DNA from: Paenibacillus tianmuensis
Lineage (GTDB): Bacteria; Bacillota; Bacilli; Paenibacillales; NBRC-103111
Direction: 5' to 3'
Assembly: GCF_900100345.1 (NCBI RefSeq)
Contig: NZ_FMTT01000014.1
Location: 62,001-126,000 of the forward strand
DNA: 64,000 nucleotides
Part shown: positions 50,336 to 58,216 of the stretch, in pieces
Layout of the letters: each line of letters begins with the position of its first letter
How positions within the stretch are numbered: position 1 is the stretch's first letter
Notes under the pieces: model-generated
The model's input: the letters and a program-made list of their open reading frames with translations, nothing else
Databases searched by the model: none
Told to the model about the DNA's origin: nothing
Position numbers and translations under genes: made by a program

Positions 50336-51328
50336 ATGTCAGATCAAATCAAATGGGGAGTTCTGGGGACGGGATGGATTATAGGCAAAGCCGGAGAAGC
50401 GGCAAACGGAATGTGGCACGGAGTAGCCGGGAGGACGGGAGAGAACGGGCGTTCTGCCGCTGAGCGTTTCGGTGTGCCTCATTCTTATGAGAACTACGAG
50501 GCCTTATTGCGCGATCCCGAGATCGATGCGGTGTACATCGCGTTGCTCAATCATCTGCATAAAGAATGGGCGGTGAAAGCATGCGAAGCTGGAAAGCACG
50601 TGCTGCTGGAAAAGCCGTTTGCTTTGAACGGGAGCGAGGCTAAAGCGATTGCCGATGCGGCCCAAAAGCATAATGTGCTGGTTCGGGAAGCTTTTGTGTG
50701 GAAGTATTACCCCGGTTTCGAGCAGATGCGCGATTGGATCGGGGAAGGCGCGATTGGGCAATGGGCCCGTTTTTACGGGCGCTTTTCGTCTGTGGCCGAC
50801 GAAGCCAGCAGCCGCTGGCGTAAAGACTGGGGCGGTGGCACGCTGTACGATATCGGCTGTTATCCGGTCGCTTGGGCGCGGTACTTTACCGGGGAGGAGC
50901 CGGTAGCTGCGGATGCCGCTCTGGAGCTGCATCCCCTGCATGGCGTAGATCGGCGGTTCGCGGGTACGCTTTATTTTGCCGAGGGGCGTACGGCCCAACT
51001 GGATGCGGCGCTGGATCTGCCTCATGGAGCCAGCTTCGAGCTATGGGGGACAAAGGGGAAGCTGCAGGTTGAGCTAGGCGTGACCGCGGAGGAGCTGCGG
51101 ATTTGCTGTTGGCTCGACAATCGGCGGAAGGAATGGGTCACCGACCGGCTCACGCCGTTTCGCTTGCAGGCGGAGAGCTTCGCGGATGCGGTGCTGCTTC
51201 GGAAGCGGGGGCGTTCAGAAGACAGCGACGGAGCCGAAGAAGCGCTCCGACAAGCGCGGGTCATGGATGCGCTGCTGGGGGCAGCCCGTACCGAGCGCAG
51301 AGTGCGCGTACAGGCGTCGACCGAATGA
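50336..51328 (+). CDS. Gfo/Idh/MocA family oxidoreductase
   Basis: 330 aa; ATG 50336 with GAGAGGATG about 7 bases upstream. N-terminal Rossmann domain with GVLGTGWI and the family EKPFAL motif (LLEKPFAL, residues about 92-99). It also has DIGCYPV in the C-terminal substrate domain (about 165-180). The second Rossmann strand (after GMWHGVAGRTG) is shorter and more polar than usual, perhaps through small deletions. Probably an NAD(P)-dependent sugar or inositol-type dehydrogenase. Unrelated in regulation to phoP, which ends in a terminator. Confidence 0.85.
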   Translation: MSDQIKWGVLGTGWIIGKAGEAANGMWHGVAGRTGENGRSAAERFGVPHSYENYEALLRDPEIDAVYIALLNHLHKEWAVKACEAGKHVLLEKPFALNGSEAKAIADAAQKHNVLVREAFVWKYYPGFEQMRDWIGEGAIGQWARFYGRFSSVADEASSRWRKDWGGGTLYDIGCYPVAWARYFTGEEPVAADAALELHPLHGVDRRFAGTLYFAEGRTAQLDAALDLPHGASFELWGTKGKLQVELGVTAEELRICCWLDNRRKEWVTDRLTPFRLQAESFADAVLLRKRGRSEDSDGAEEALRQARVMDALLGAARTERRVRVQASTE

Positions 51329-51473
51329 GAAGCGCGATACCTAACGAATGCAGCGATGACACAATCGCATATAACGAACGCCAATTCCGAAATATCTTTT
51401 TGGCCGAAATTTGTCTATACTAAGGCTTGAGATTACGAATCAAACCGCGATTGACGAAGGAGGCGCCGTCTTC

Positions 51474-52556
51474 ATGTCTAAAGTATACCGGATTGGAATT
51501 ATCGGCTGCGGGGGAATTGCCAATGGCAAGCACATGCCTGCGCTGAAAAATCAACCTAACGCTGAAATGGTCGCATTTTGCGATATTGTCGAAGAGCGGG
51601 CGCAAGAGGCCGCAAGCAAATTCGGAGCGCCGGGAGCGAAAGTGTACTCGGATTATAAGCAGCTGCTGGCCGATACGACGCTCGATATCGTCCATATTTG
51701 TACGCCGAACGATTCCCACGCCGACATTACGGTCGACGCTCTGGAATCTGGCAAGCACGTGATGTGCGAGAAGCCGATGGCTAAAACCGTAACCGACGCC
51801 AGACGTATGATGGAAGCGGCGAAGCGGACCGGCAAAAAGCTGACGATCGGCTATCAAAACCGTTTCCGTGCAGACAGCCAATATTTGAAAAAGGTATGCC
51901 AGGAAGGCGAGCTCGGCGACATTTATTACGCTAAAGCGCATGCGATTCGCCGCCGTGCCGTGCCGACCTGGGGCGTCTTTCTGGATGAAGAGAAGCAGGG
52001 CGGTGGCCCGCTGATCGATATCGGGACGCACGCGCTCGATTTGACGCTGTGGATGATGGACAATTACAAGCCGAAGGCCGTGCTCGGGACCGCGTTTCAT
52101 AAGCTGTCGAAGAAAGCGAACGCTGCCAACGCTTGGGGCTCTTGGGACCCGGAGAAGTTCACGGTCGAGGATTCCGCGTTCGGCATGATTACGATGCAGA
52201 ACGGAGCGACGATCGTGCTCGAATCGAGCTGGGCGATCAACCTGCTGCAAACCGGCGAAGCCAAAACGACGCTGTGCGGTACCGAGGGCGGCGCCGACAT
52301 GTGGGACGGCTTGCGCATCAACGGCGAGAAGCACAGCCGCTTGTTCATGAACGAAATCCAGTTGGATGCCAAAGGCGTCGATTTTTACGAAGGCAACGGC
52401 GAGAGCCCGGCCGATCTCGAGGCCCGCTTGTGGCTGGAAGCGATCGACAAGGATATCGATCCGGTCGTCACACCGGAGCAGGCCTGCGTCGTTTCGGAAA
52501 TTCTCGAAGCGATCTACGAGTCTTCCCGCACCGGCAAAGCCGTCTATTTCGAATAA
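51474..52556 (+). CDS. Gfo/Idh/MocA family oxidoreductase
   Basis: 360 aa; ATG 51474 with GAAGGAGG about 9 bases upstream. Rossmann motif GIIGCGGIANGKHMP, CTPNDSHADI and CEKPMAKTV (Lys of the EKP motif is catalytic-associated). The C-terminal alpha/beta domain has GPLIDIGTHALDLTLWMM (DIGTHALD holds substrate-binding residues). A sugar or polyol dehydrogenase by family. Different subgroup from the preceding gene, so not a recent duplicate. Confidence 0.9.
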   Translation: MSKVYRIGIIGCGGIANGKHMPALKNQPNAEMVAFCDIVEERAQEAASKFGAPGAKVYSDYKQLLADTTLDIVHICTPNDSHADITVDALESGKHVMCEKPMAKTVTDARRMMEAAKRTGKKLTIGYQNRFRADSQYLKKVCQEGELGDIYYAKAHAIRRRAVPTWGVFLDEEKQGGGPLIDIGTHALDLTLWMMDNYKPKAVLGTAFHKLSKKANAANAWGSWDPEKFTVEDSAFGMITMQNGATIVLESSWAINLLQTGEAKTTLCGTEGGADMWDGLRINGEKHSRLFMNEIQLDAKGVDFYEGNGESPADLEARLWLEAIDKDIDPVVTPEQACVVSEILEAIYESSRTGKAVYFE

Positions 52557-52564
52557 ACGTAGGG

Positions 52565-52604
52565 AGCCCCGACTTCGCATTGGATGCGAAACCGGGGCTT
52601 TTCG
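52565..52604 (+). terminator. Terminator after the second oxidoreductase gene
   Basis: AGCCCCG / CGGGGCT outer stem with inner TCGCAT / ATGCGA, followed by TTTTC. Confidence 0.85.
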
Positions 52605-52647
52605 TATGCTTATCGACTTCTCTAGAACATCCCGAAAGATTTAAACT

Positions 52648-52701
52648 TTTACATTCCGTTTACGTTCCGATGGTTTTCACTTAACAATTGGTTGGTACGA
52701 T
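52648..52701 (+). promoter_or_regulatory. PhoP box and -10 element of pstS
   Basis: TTTACA (52648), TTTACG (52659), ATGGTT (52670) and TTAACA (52681) at an exact 11-bp pitch, then 9 bases and TACGAT (52696). The third unit is degenerate as in the ppk and pstC promoters. Directly upstream of pstS. Confidence 0.9.
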
Positions 52702-52739
52702 GTCCTAGTAAACAAAAAACAAAGGGAGGACATGCTGAA

Positions 52740-53669
52740 ATGTTGAAGCAGCTGTCAAAGAAAGGTTTAAGCTTAGCCATGGTTTCGATCTTAATGTTGG
52801 GGGTTCTTTCCGCTTGTGGTACGAAGACAGAACCGGCACCGAATAATGCGGCAGCAGGTGGAGACAAAACGGCAACAACGGGGGACAAAAAAACGACGGA
52901 GCAACCGGCTAAGACAGAAGAGATTACCGGCACGGTAACAGCTTCCGGCTCCAGTGCTCTGCTCCCGCTCGTTAAAGCGGCTGCGGACGAGTTCATGAAG
53001 AAAAACGCGAAAGTAACGATCAACCCGACCGCCGGCGGTTCCGGTACAGGTCTTAAAAACGTCGCAGACGGCACATCCGATATCGGCAACTCCGACATCG
53101 AAGCCGGTCTGGAATATAAAGACAAAGGTCTTGTCGACCACATCGTAGCGGTTGCGCCTTTTGCCATCATTGTGAATAAAGACGTTCCGATCGACAATTT
53201 GACGAAAGCTCAAGCAGCGGACATTTTCTCCGGTAAAATCACGAACTGGAAAGAAGTTGGCGGCAAAGATCAAAAAATTACGATCGTTCACCGTCCGGAC
53301 AGCTCCGGTTCCCGTGCGCTCGTGAAGAAAATCGTTCTGGACGGCAAAGACTTCACGAAAGACGGCGTGACGCAAGAATCCAGCGGCGCTATGGCTACGA
53401 CCGTTGGTCAAACGACCGGCGCGATCGGTTATGTAGACACGCCTTATGTTAACGATACTTTGAAAGCTCTGAAATTCGAAGGCGTGGCATTCAGCAAAGA
53501 CTCGATCAAGGAAGGCAAATACCCGCTGTACGGCATCGAGCATATGTACACGAAAGGCGAAGCGAAAGGCGCAGCCAAAGCATTCATCGACTACATCATG
53601 AGCCCGGAATTCCAAGACAAAAAAGTCGAAGAGCTCAAGTTCCTTCCGGCCAACCTGTTGAAAAAATAA
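52740..53669 (+). CDS. pstS: Phosphate ABC transporter, substrate-binding lipoprotein PstS
   Basis: 309 aa; ATG 52740 with GGGAGG about 12 bases upstream. Signal peptide with lipobox LSAC (Cys26) is followed by a Thr/Lys-rich linker. TASGSSALLPLVKAA, DIGNSDIEAG and RPDSSGSRALVKK are phosphate-binding loops of PstS. It binds phosphate outside the membrane and passes it to PstC-PstA. A terminator separates it from pstC, so it can be made in excess. Confidence 0.95.
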   Translation: MLKQLSKKGLSLAMVSILMLGVLSACGTKTEPAPNNAAAGGDKTATTGDKKTTEQPAKTEEITGTVTASGSSALLPLVKAAADEFMKKNAKVTINPTAGGSGTGLKNVADGTSDIGNSDIEAGLEYKDKGLVDHIVAVAPFAIIVNKDVPIDNLTKAQAADIFSGKITNWKEVGGKDQKITIVHRPDSSGSRALVKKIVLDGKDFTKDGVTQESSGAMATTVGQTTGAIGYVDTPYVNDTLKALKFEGVAFSKDSIKEGKYPLYGIEHMYTKGEAKGAAKAFIDYIMSPEFQDKKVEELKFLPANLLKK

Positions 53670-53688
53670 TCGTCCAGTCATCCACGAG

Positions 53689-53717
53689 GGCAGCGGCATA
53701 ACGTCGCTGCCCTTTTT
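53689..53717 (+). terminator. Terminator between pstS and pstC
   Basis: GGGCAGCG / CGCTGCCC perfect 8-bp stem with a 8-9 base loop and TTTTT. pstC has its own promoter after it. Confidence 0.92.
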
Positions 53718-53755
53718 ATGTCCGCGTCTGCCGATTTGTCGAGACCTGCGCAATT

Positions 53756-53809
53756 TTTACATTACCTTAACAATTCTCATGTTCTGTTATTACATTCGTA
53801 CTCTATGAT
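53756..53809 (+). promoter_or_regulatory. PhoP box and -10 element of pstC
   Basis: TTTACA (53756), TTAACA (53767), CATGTT (53778, degenerate) and ATTACA (53789) at 11-bp pitch, then 9 bases and TATGAT (53804). The same geometry as pstS and ppk. Confidence 0.9.
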
Positions 53810-53863
53810 GGTCTTGAGCTAAGGAACACGTGTAGAACTATTCGAACCAGGGGGTAATAGCTG

Positions 53864-54802
53864 ATGAATTCATTTGCCGATCAGCTGACGGAAAGTGTGA
53901 AGGAAGAGCGGAAGGAGCATCCGATGAACCGCTGGACGAGAGCACAAAACAGAAGCGACCAAGTGATGAGATGGATATTTATAGGAAGCGCGTCGCTCGT
54001 AACGTTCATCATCTTTTCCGTCATCGTCTTTGTCGGTTGGCAAGGAGTCAAGACCTTTTCGGGGGTGACGCCAGTCGAGTTTTTTTTCTCGACTGATTGG
54101 ACCCCGTCGCAAAATAAATTCGGTGCGTTTTCGTTTCTGTACAGCACGCTGCTGTTGACCTTCTTGTCGGTGCTGCTGTCGGTGCCGCTCGCGCTGTCGG
54201 GTGCAGTCTTTATAGCTAAAATCGCGCCAAAGTGGGTGCGTGAAATTGTTCGTCCGGCCACCGACTTGTTCGTCGGGATTCCGTCGGTCGTCTACGGCTT
54301 GATCGGTCTTACGGTGATCGTTCCGTTTCTCGCCAAATTTAATGAGGGCTTCGGGTACGGGATTTTGCCGGCGGCTATTATTCTGGCGATCATGATTCTG
54401 CCGACGATTCTATCTATCTCCGAGGACGCGATCCGTGCGCTGCCCGGCCGCTTGGAAGAGGCTTCGCTCGCGCTCGGCGCAACGCGCTGGCAGACGATTT
54501 GGCGCGTGCTGATCCCTGCGGCCCGGCCCGGCATACTGACCGGGATCATTCTTGGGATGGGACGAGCAATCGGAGAAACGATGGCCGTATTCATGGTCAT
54601 CGGCAACTCGCCGCAAATGCCGGATTCGCTGCTCAGCTCGGCGACGGTGCTGACGACGGCGATCGTCAAGGACATGGGGAACACCCATTACGGCAGCACG
54701 TGGAACAACGCTTTGTTCCTGATGGCACTTGTGCTGCTTCTCGTCTCGCTGGCCTTGATCCTGATCATCCGCATTGTCGCAAAGAGGAGTGAAGTGAAAT
54801 GA
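53864..54802 (+). CDS. pstC: Phosphate ABC transporter permease PstC
   Basis: 312 aa from ATG 53864 (AGGGGG upstream). ATG 53924 with a better-looking AAGGAG is a real alternative and would shorten the cytoplasmic N-terminus by 20 residues. Six membrane segments, and the EAA-type cytoplasmic loop EEASLALGATRWQTIWRVLIP that docks PstB. The family sequence GIPSVVYGLIGL is present. With PstA it forms the channel. It overlaps pstA by 4 bases (ATGA). Confidence 0.93.
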   Translation: MNSFADQLTESVKEERKEHPMNRWTRAQNRSDQVMRWIFIGSASLVTFIIFSVIVFVGWQGVKTFSGVTPVEFFFSTDWTPSQNKFGAFSFLYSTLLLTFLSVLLSVPLALSGAVFIAKIAPKWVREIVRPATDLFVGIPSVVYGLIGLTVIVPFLAKFNEGFGYGILPAAIILAIMILPTILSISEDAIRALPGRLEEASLALGATRWQTIWRVLIPAARPGILTGIILGMGRAIGETMAVFMVIGNSPQMPDSLLSSATVLTTAIVKDMGNTHYGSTWNNALFLMALVLLLVSLALILIIRIVAKRSEVK

Positions 54803-55656
54803 CAAGCAAAACGACCGACCGGATTGCCACGCTCTATTTTTGGGCAACGGGCGCTGTTATTATTGTGATTCTGGCCTGGTTTTTATTCCGTATCTTAGGC
54901 GACGGACTGCCGATGCTGAACTGGAATTTCATCACCGGCAAGCCTTCAGAAATTATGGCTGGCGGCGGCGTAGGCCCGCAGCTGTTCAACTCCTTCTATA
55001 TTTTGTTCTTGTCGCTGCTGTTCTCGCTGCCGATCGGTATCGGCGCCGGCGTGTATCTGGCGATTTATGCGAAGAAGAATCGGTTTACGGACGTCGTGCG
55101 CGTCTCCGTTGAAGCATTGTCTTCCGTGCCGTCGATCGTCTTCGGCTTGTTCGGCTTCCTGTTGTTCGTCAACTGGATGGGTCTGAAATTTTCGATCATC
55201 GGCGGGGCGATCACCTTGTCGCTGCTCAATCTGCCCGTGCTTGTGCGGGTAACGGAAGAAGCGATCCGCTCCGTTCCGGAATCGTACTGGGAAGCGTCGC
55301 TTGCGCTCGGCTCGACCCGCTGGCAGGCGATCCGCAAGGTGCTGATTCCGGCTTCGCTGCCGAGCTTAATTACGGGAATCACGCTCGTCGCGGGCCGCGC
55401 CCTCGGGGAATCGGCCATTCTGATCTATACCGCGGGGCTGTCGGTATCCCGCTTCTTCCCGGACTTAAACCCGCTCAGCATGGGTGAAACGCTGTCCGTT
55501 CATCTATGGTACGTCCAATCCGAAGCGATCGTGCCGGACGCCAAAGACATTGCCAAAGGCTCCGCCGCGCTGCTGTTGATCGTCGTGCTGATCTTTAACC
55601 TGTTAATCGGTATTCCAAGCCGTATGCTGCAGAAAAAATTGTCCGGAGGGAAATGA
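54799..55656 (+). CDS. pstA: Phosphate ABC transporter permease PstA
   Basis: 285 aa; ATG 54799 with GAGGAG upstream. Six membrane segments. [20 protein letters not shown] is the coupling loop, and [16 protein letters not shown] matches the PstA family. The start is coupled to the pstC stop, and the end overlaps the pstB start region. Confidence 0.93.
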   Translation: MTSKTTDRIATLYFWATGAVIIVILAWFLFRILGDGLPMLNWNFITGKPSEIMAGGGVGPQLFNSFYILFLSLLFSLPIGIGAGVYLAIYAKKNRFTDVVRVSVEALSSVPSIVFGLFGFLLFVNWMGLKFSIIGGAITLSLLNLPVLVRVTEEAIRSVPESYWEASLALGSTRWQAIRKVLIPASLPSLITGITLVAGRALGESAILIYTAGLSVSRFFPDLNPLSMGETLSVHLWYVQSEAIVPDAKDIAKGSAALLLIVVLIFNLLIGIPSRMLQKKLSGGK

Positions 55657-55658
55657 CT

Positions 55659-56447
55659 ATGGCGACAGCTGGTGCAATCGCGAACCCAAAGGTTGCGAAT
55701 AAGATCAAAGTGGAGCAATTAAATTTATATTACGGTGAAAATCATGCGCTGCATAACATCGGGCTGACGATCGAGCAAAATTCCATCGCCGCTTTGATTG
55801 GTCCTTCCGGCTGCGGGAAATCGACTTTTCTGCGCACCTTGAACCGGATGAACGATCTGATCGACAACGTGCGGATCACCGGCGACATCTATGTAGACGG
55901 CCAACATATTTACGGCCCGGAGACGGACGTCGTGTCTCTGCGCAAGAAGGTCGGCATGGTGTTCCAGCGTCCGAACCCGTTTCCGATGAGCATTTATGAC
56001 AACATCGCATACGGCCCGCGGATTCACGGCACGAAGAAGAAAGCCGTGCTTGACGAAATCGTCGAACGCAGCCTGGTGCAAGCCGCGCTGTGGGACGAGG
56101 TCAAGGATCGCTTGAACAAGTCGGCGCTCGGCCTCTCCGGCGGTCAGCAGCAGCGTTTGTGCATTGCGCGTCTGCTTGCCGTCGAGCCAGATGTGCTGCT
56201 GATGGATGAGCCGACGTCTGCGCTCGACCCGATCTCGACGCTGAAGGTCGAAGAGCTGACGCAGGTATTGAAGGAGAAGTATACGATCATCATCGTCACC
56301 CATAACATGCAGCAAGCGGCCCGGATTTCCGACTACACCTCGTTTTTCCTGAACGGCGTGCTGGTTGAGTCGGACAAAACGGACAAAATTTTTACCACGC
56401 CTTCCGACCAACGGACGGAAGATTATATTACCGGACGGTTCGGATAA
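55659..56447 (+). CDS. pstB: Phosphate ABC transporter ATP-binding protein PstB
   Basis: 262 aa. ATG 55659 is chosen over 55653 because GGAGGG lies only 3 bases before the latter. Walker [10 protein letters not shown], signature [16 protein letters not shown], Walker [13 protein letters not shown] and the switch His in IVTHNMQQA are all intact. It powers phosphate import through PstCA. Confidence 0.96.
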   Translation: MATAGAIANPKVANKIKVEQLNLYYGENHALHNIGLTIEQNSIAALIGPSGCGKSTFLRTLNRMNDLIDNVRITGDIYVDGQHIYGPETDVVSLRKKVGMVFQRPNPFPMSIYDNIAYGPRIHGTKKKAVLDEIVERSLVQAALWDEVKDRLNKSALGLSGGQQQRLCIARLLAVEPDVLLMDEPTSALDPISTLKVEELTQVLKEKYTIIIVTHNMQQAARISDYTSFFLNGVLVESDKTDKIFTTPSDQRTEDYITGRFG

Positions 56448-56482
56448 GTTCCCGGCCGTTCGGACAAAGGAGCGCTCTATTC

Positions 56483-57142
56483 GTGGACAACCGGATCAAT
56501 TTTCACCAATCGCTGGACCTGCTTCAAAAAGACCTGCTCGACATGGGCAACAATGTCGCGAGGCTGATCCGCCAAGCCGTCGAAGCGCTTGCGCGGCTGG
56601 ATGAGGGCTTGGCCCGGCAAACGATCGAAGAGGATGATCGGATCGACGAGATGACCACCAGAATCGAAGAAGATTCGCTGCGGCTGATCGCGCTGCAGCA
56701 GCCGATGGCCAGCGATCTGCGGATTATCAGCATGGCGCTGAAGATCGCCACCGATCTCGAACGCATTGCGGATCATGCCGTCGATATCGCCAAAATTTGC
56801 ATCCGGTTGAACGGCCAAGAGCTGGCGAAGCCGCTCGAAGACATCCCGCGCATGGCGGAGCTGACCCAAAATATGCTGCAGGAAAGCCTGCTGGCTTATA
56901 CCGAGCGCGACGTTCACCGGGCGGCGGCGCTGGCCGAGAAGGACGACGAAGTCGACAAGCTGTACAGCGTCATCGTGAACGATATCATCATGCTGATGGG
57001 CACCGACTTTGCTAAAAACAGACAGCTGTCCCAGCTCATGCTGGCCGCCCATTTCCTCGAACGTGTTGCCGACCATTCGACGAATATCGGGGAGGGCGTA
57101 ATCTATATGGTCACCGGCAAACGCAAAGATTTAAACGTATAG
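56483..57142 (+). CDS. phoU: Phosphate uptake regulator PhoU
   Basis: 219 aa from GTG 56483, with AAAGGAG about 7 bases upstream. Two three-helix PhoU repeats, each with the metal-binding E/D-x-x-x-D-type segment (DLERIADHAVDIA at about 93-105; FLERVADHSTNIGEG at about 192-206). PhoU links Pst transport to PhoR control. It is the last gene of the pstC-A-B-phoU unit, with 35 bases between. Confidence 0.93.
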   Translation: MDNRINFHQSLDLLQKDLLDMGNNVARLIRQAVEALARLDEGLARQTIEEDDRIDEMTTRIEEDSLRLIALQQPMASDLRIISMALKIATDLERIADHAVDIAKICIRLNGQELAKPLEDIPRMAELTQNMLQESLLAYTERDVHRAAALAEKDDEVDKLYSVIVNDIIMLMGTDFAKNRQLSQLMLAAHFLERVADHSTNIGEGVIYMVTGKRKDLNV

Positions 57143-57162
57143 CGGATACCGGACGGCTCCGG

Positions 57163-57210
57163 CCGAAAGTCCCGCCGCGCACTTACACCAAGGCACGGGC
57201 GGAACTTTTT
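57163..57210 (+). terminator. Terminator after phoU
   Basis: AAAGTCCCGCC / GGGCGGAACTTTTT imperfect stem with a T-run and a second T6 run after it. Confidence 0.7.
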
Positions 57211-57263
57211 GCTTTTTTGCCATCGTAAAAACAACTTCTGGTGGACGACGGGCCGATTAAAAT

Positions 57264-58034
57264 TTACCCGAAGAGCTGGAGAAGCTGATCCAACTGCTTG
57301 ATCAAATACACCCTACGCTTTCCCAGCCGTTGCTGGGAAATTTTGCTATCGCTCGATTCGGCGGACGGACCGGCCGCTCCGGGATGAAGCCATACGGCAT
57401 CCAGGCCCGCTTTTACGGCGCCGCATACGTCATGTTTCCACGAGTTCCCTACCATGAGCGCCTGCCTTGGCGCAAGCTGCATCGTTTGGAGCGCCGTCTT
57501 GAAGAGATAAGGCGCAGGCTTCTTGTCCGCAGGCTTCTGTGCCGTAAAGATGCGTTCTTCGGGAAAATACGATTCCAGCCCAAACCGCTGCAGCATCATC
57601 AGCACTTCGCTGCGGGGGCTGTTGCTGATGATGGCGAGGCGGTATGTACGGGACAGCTCCTCCAGCGTTTTTGCCGTCTGCGGCGCCATGGACTTCGCCG
57701 ATACCTGCAAGCGGCGGATATCCTGCATGAAGCTTCGCAGGATGCCGGAGGAAGCGGGAATCCTCAGCGCCTCGAAGGCTTCCTGCAGGCATTGCTGCTG
57801 CAGCTCGTCGAGCTGCTTGAATGTCGTCCGGCCTTTTTTGCGCTGCTGCCAACGCGTGATATACTGCTCCCAGAGCGAATCCGCCTTCGGGCGGTCCTCC
57901 GCCGTCCATCTGGCCGAATAATCGTTCCACACCTCTGCGAAGCATTGTTCAAAGCTGAGTCCCTGCTGTACCAGCGTCTGATTGACATCGAAAAAAATCG
58001 CGCGTTTTCCGTTTAAACGAACCGTCTCTTTCAT
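57264..58034 (-). CDS. HAD superfamily hydrolase with DxN variant of motif I
   Basis: 256 aa; ATG 58034 with GGAGG about 9 bases upstream. Motif I reads FFDVNQTL: the nucleophile Asp is present, but the usual second Asp (D+2) is Asn. Motif II is SNS (ISNSPRSE), motif III a Lys (KPADKKPAP), motif IV GNSWKHDVCGA. A helical cap lies between I and II (about 25-130), as in dehalogenase- and phosphatase-type (C1) members. The D+2 change suggests a different mechanism or reduced phosphatase activity. Substrate unknown. Confidence 0.8.
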   Translation of the reverse strand: MKETVRLNGKRAIFFDVNQTLVQQGLSFEQCFAEVWNDYSARWTAEDRPKADSLWEQYITRWQQRKKGRTTFKQLDELQQQCLQEAFEALRIPASSGILRSFMQDIRRLQVSAKSMAPQTAKTLEELSRTYRLAIISNSPRSEVLMMLQRFGLESYFPEERIFTAQKPADKKPAPYLFKTALQTMQLAPRQALMVGNSWKHDVCGAVKAGLDAVWLHPGAAGPSAESSDSKISQQRLGKRRVYLIKQLDQLLQLFG

Positions 58035-58216
58035 GAACCCAGCCTCCGATCTCCTTTCCGCTCGAAAGGCGCCGTCAAGGATCAAAAGTTAGTTCATTTT
58101 ATGCGGCAAAAACGGCGCACACCCCTTTTTCGAGAAAGCTTTCCAAAGGTTTTTTTCTTATGCTGTCCTATGCTATCATGTATAGAGTAGGAAGACTGCC
58201 GAATGGGGTGTAACCA

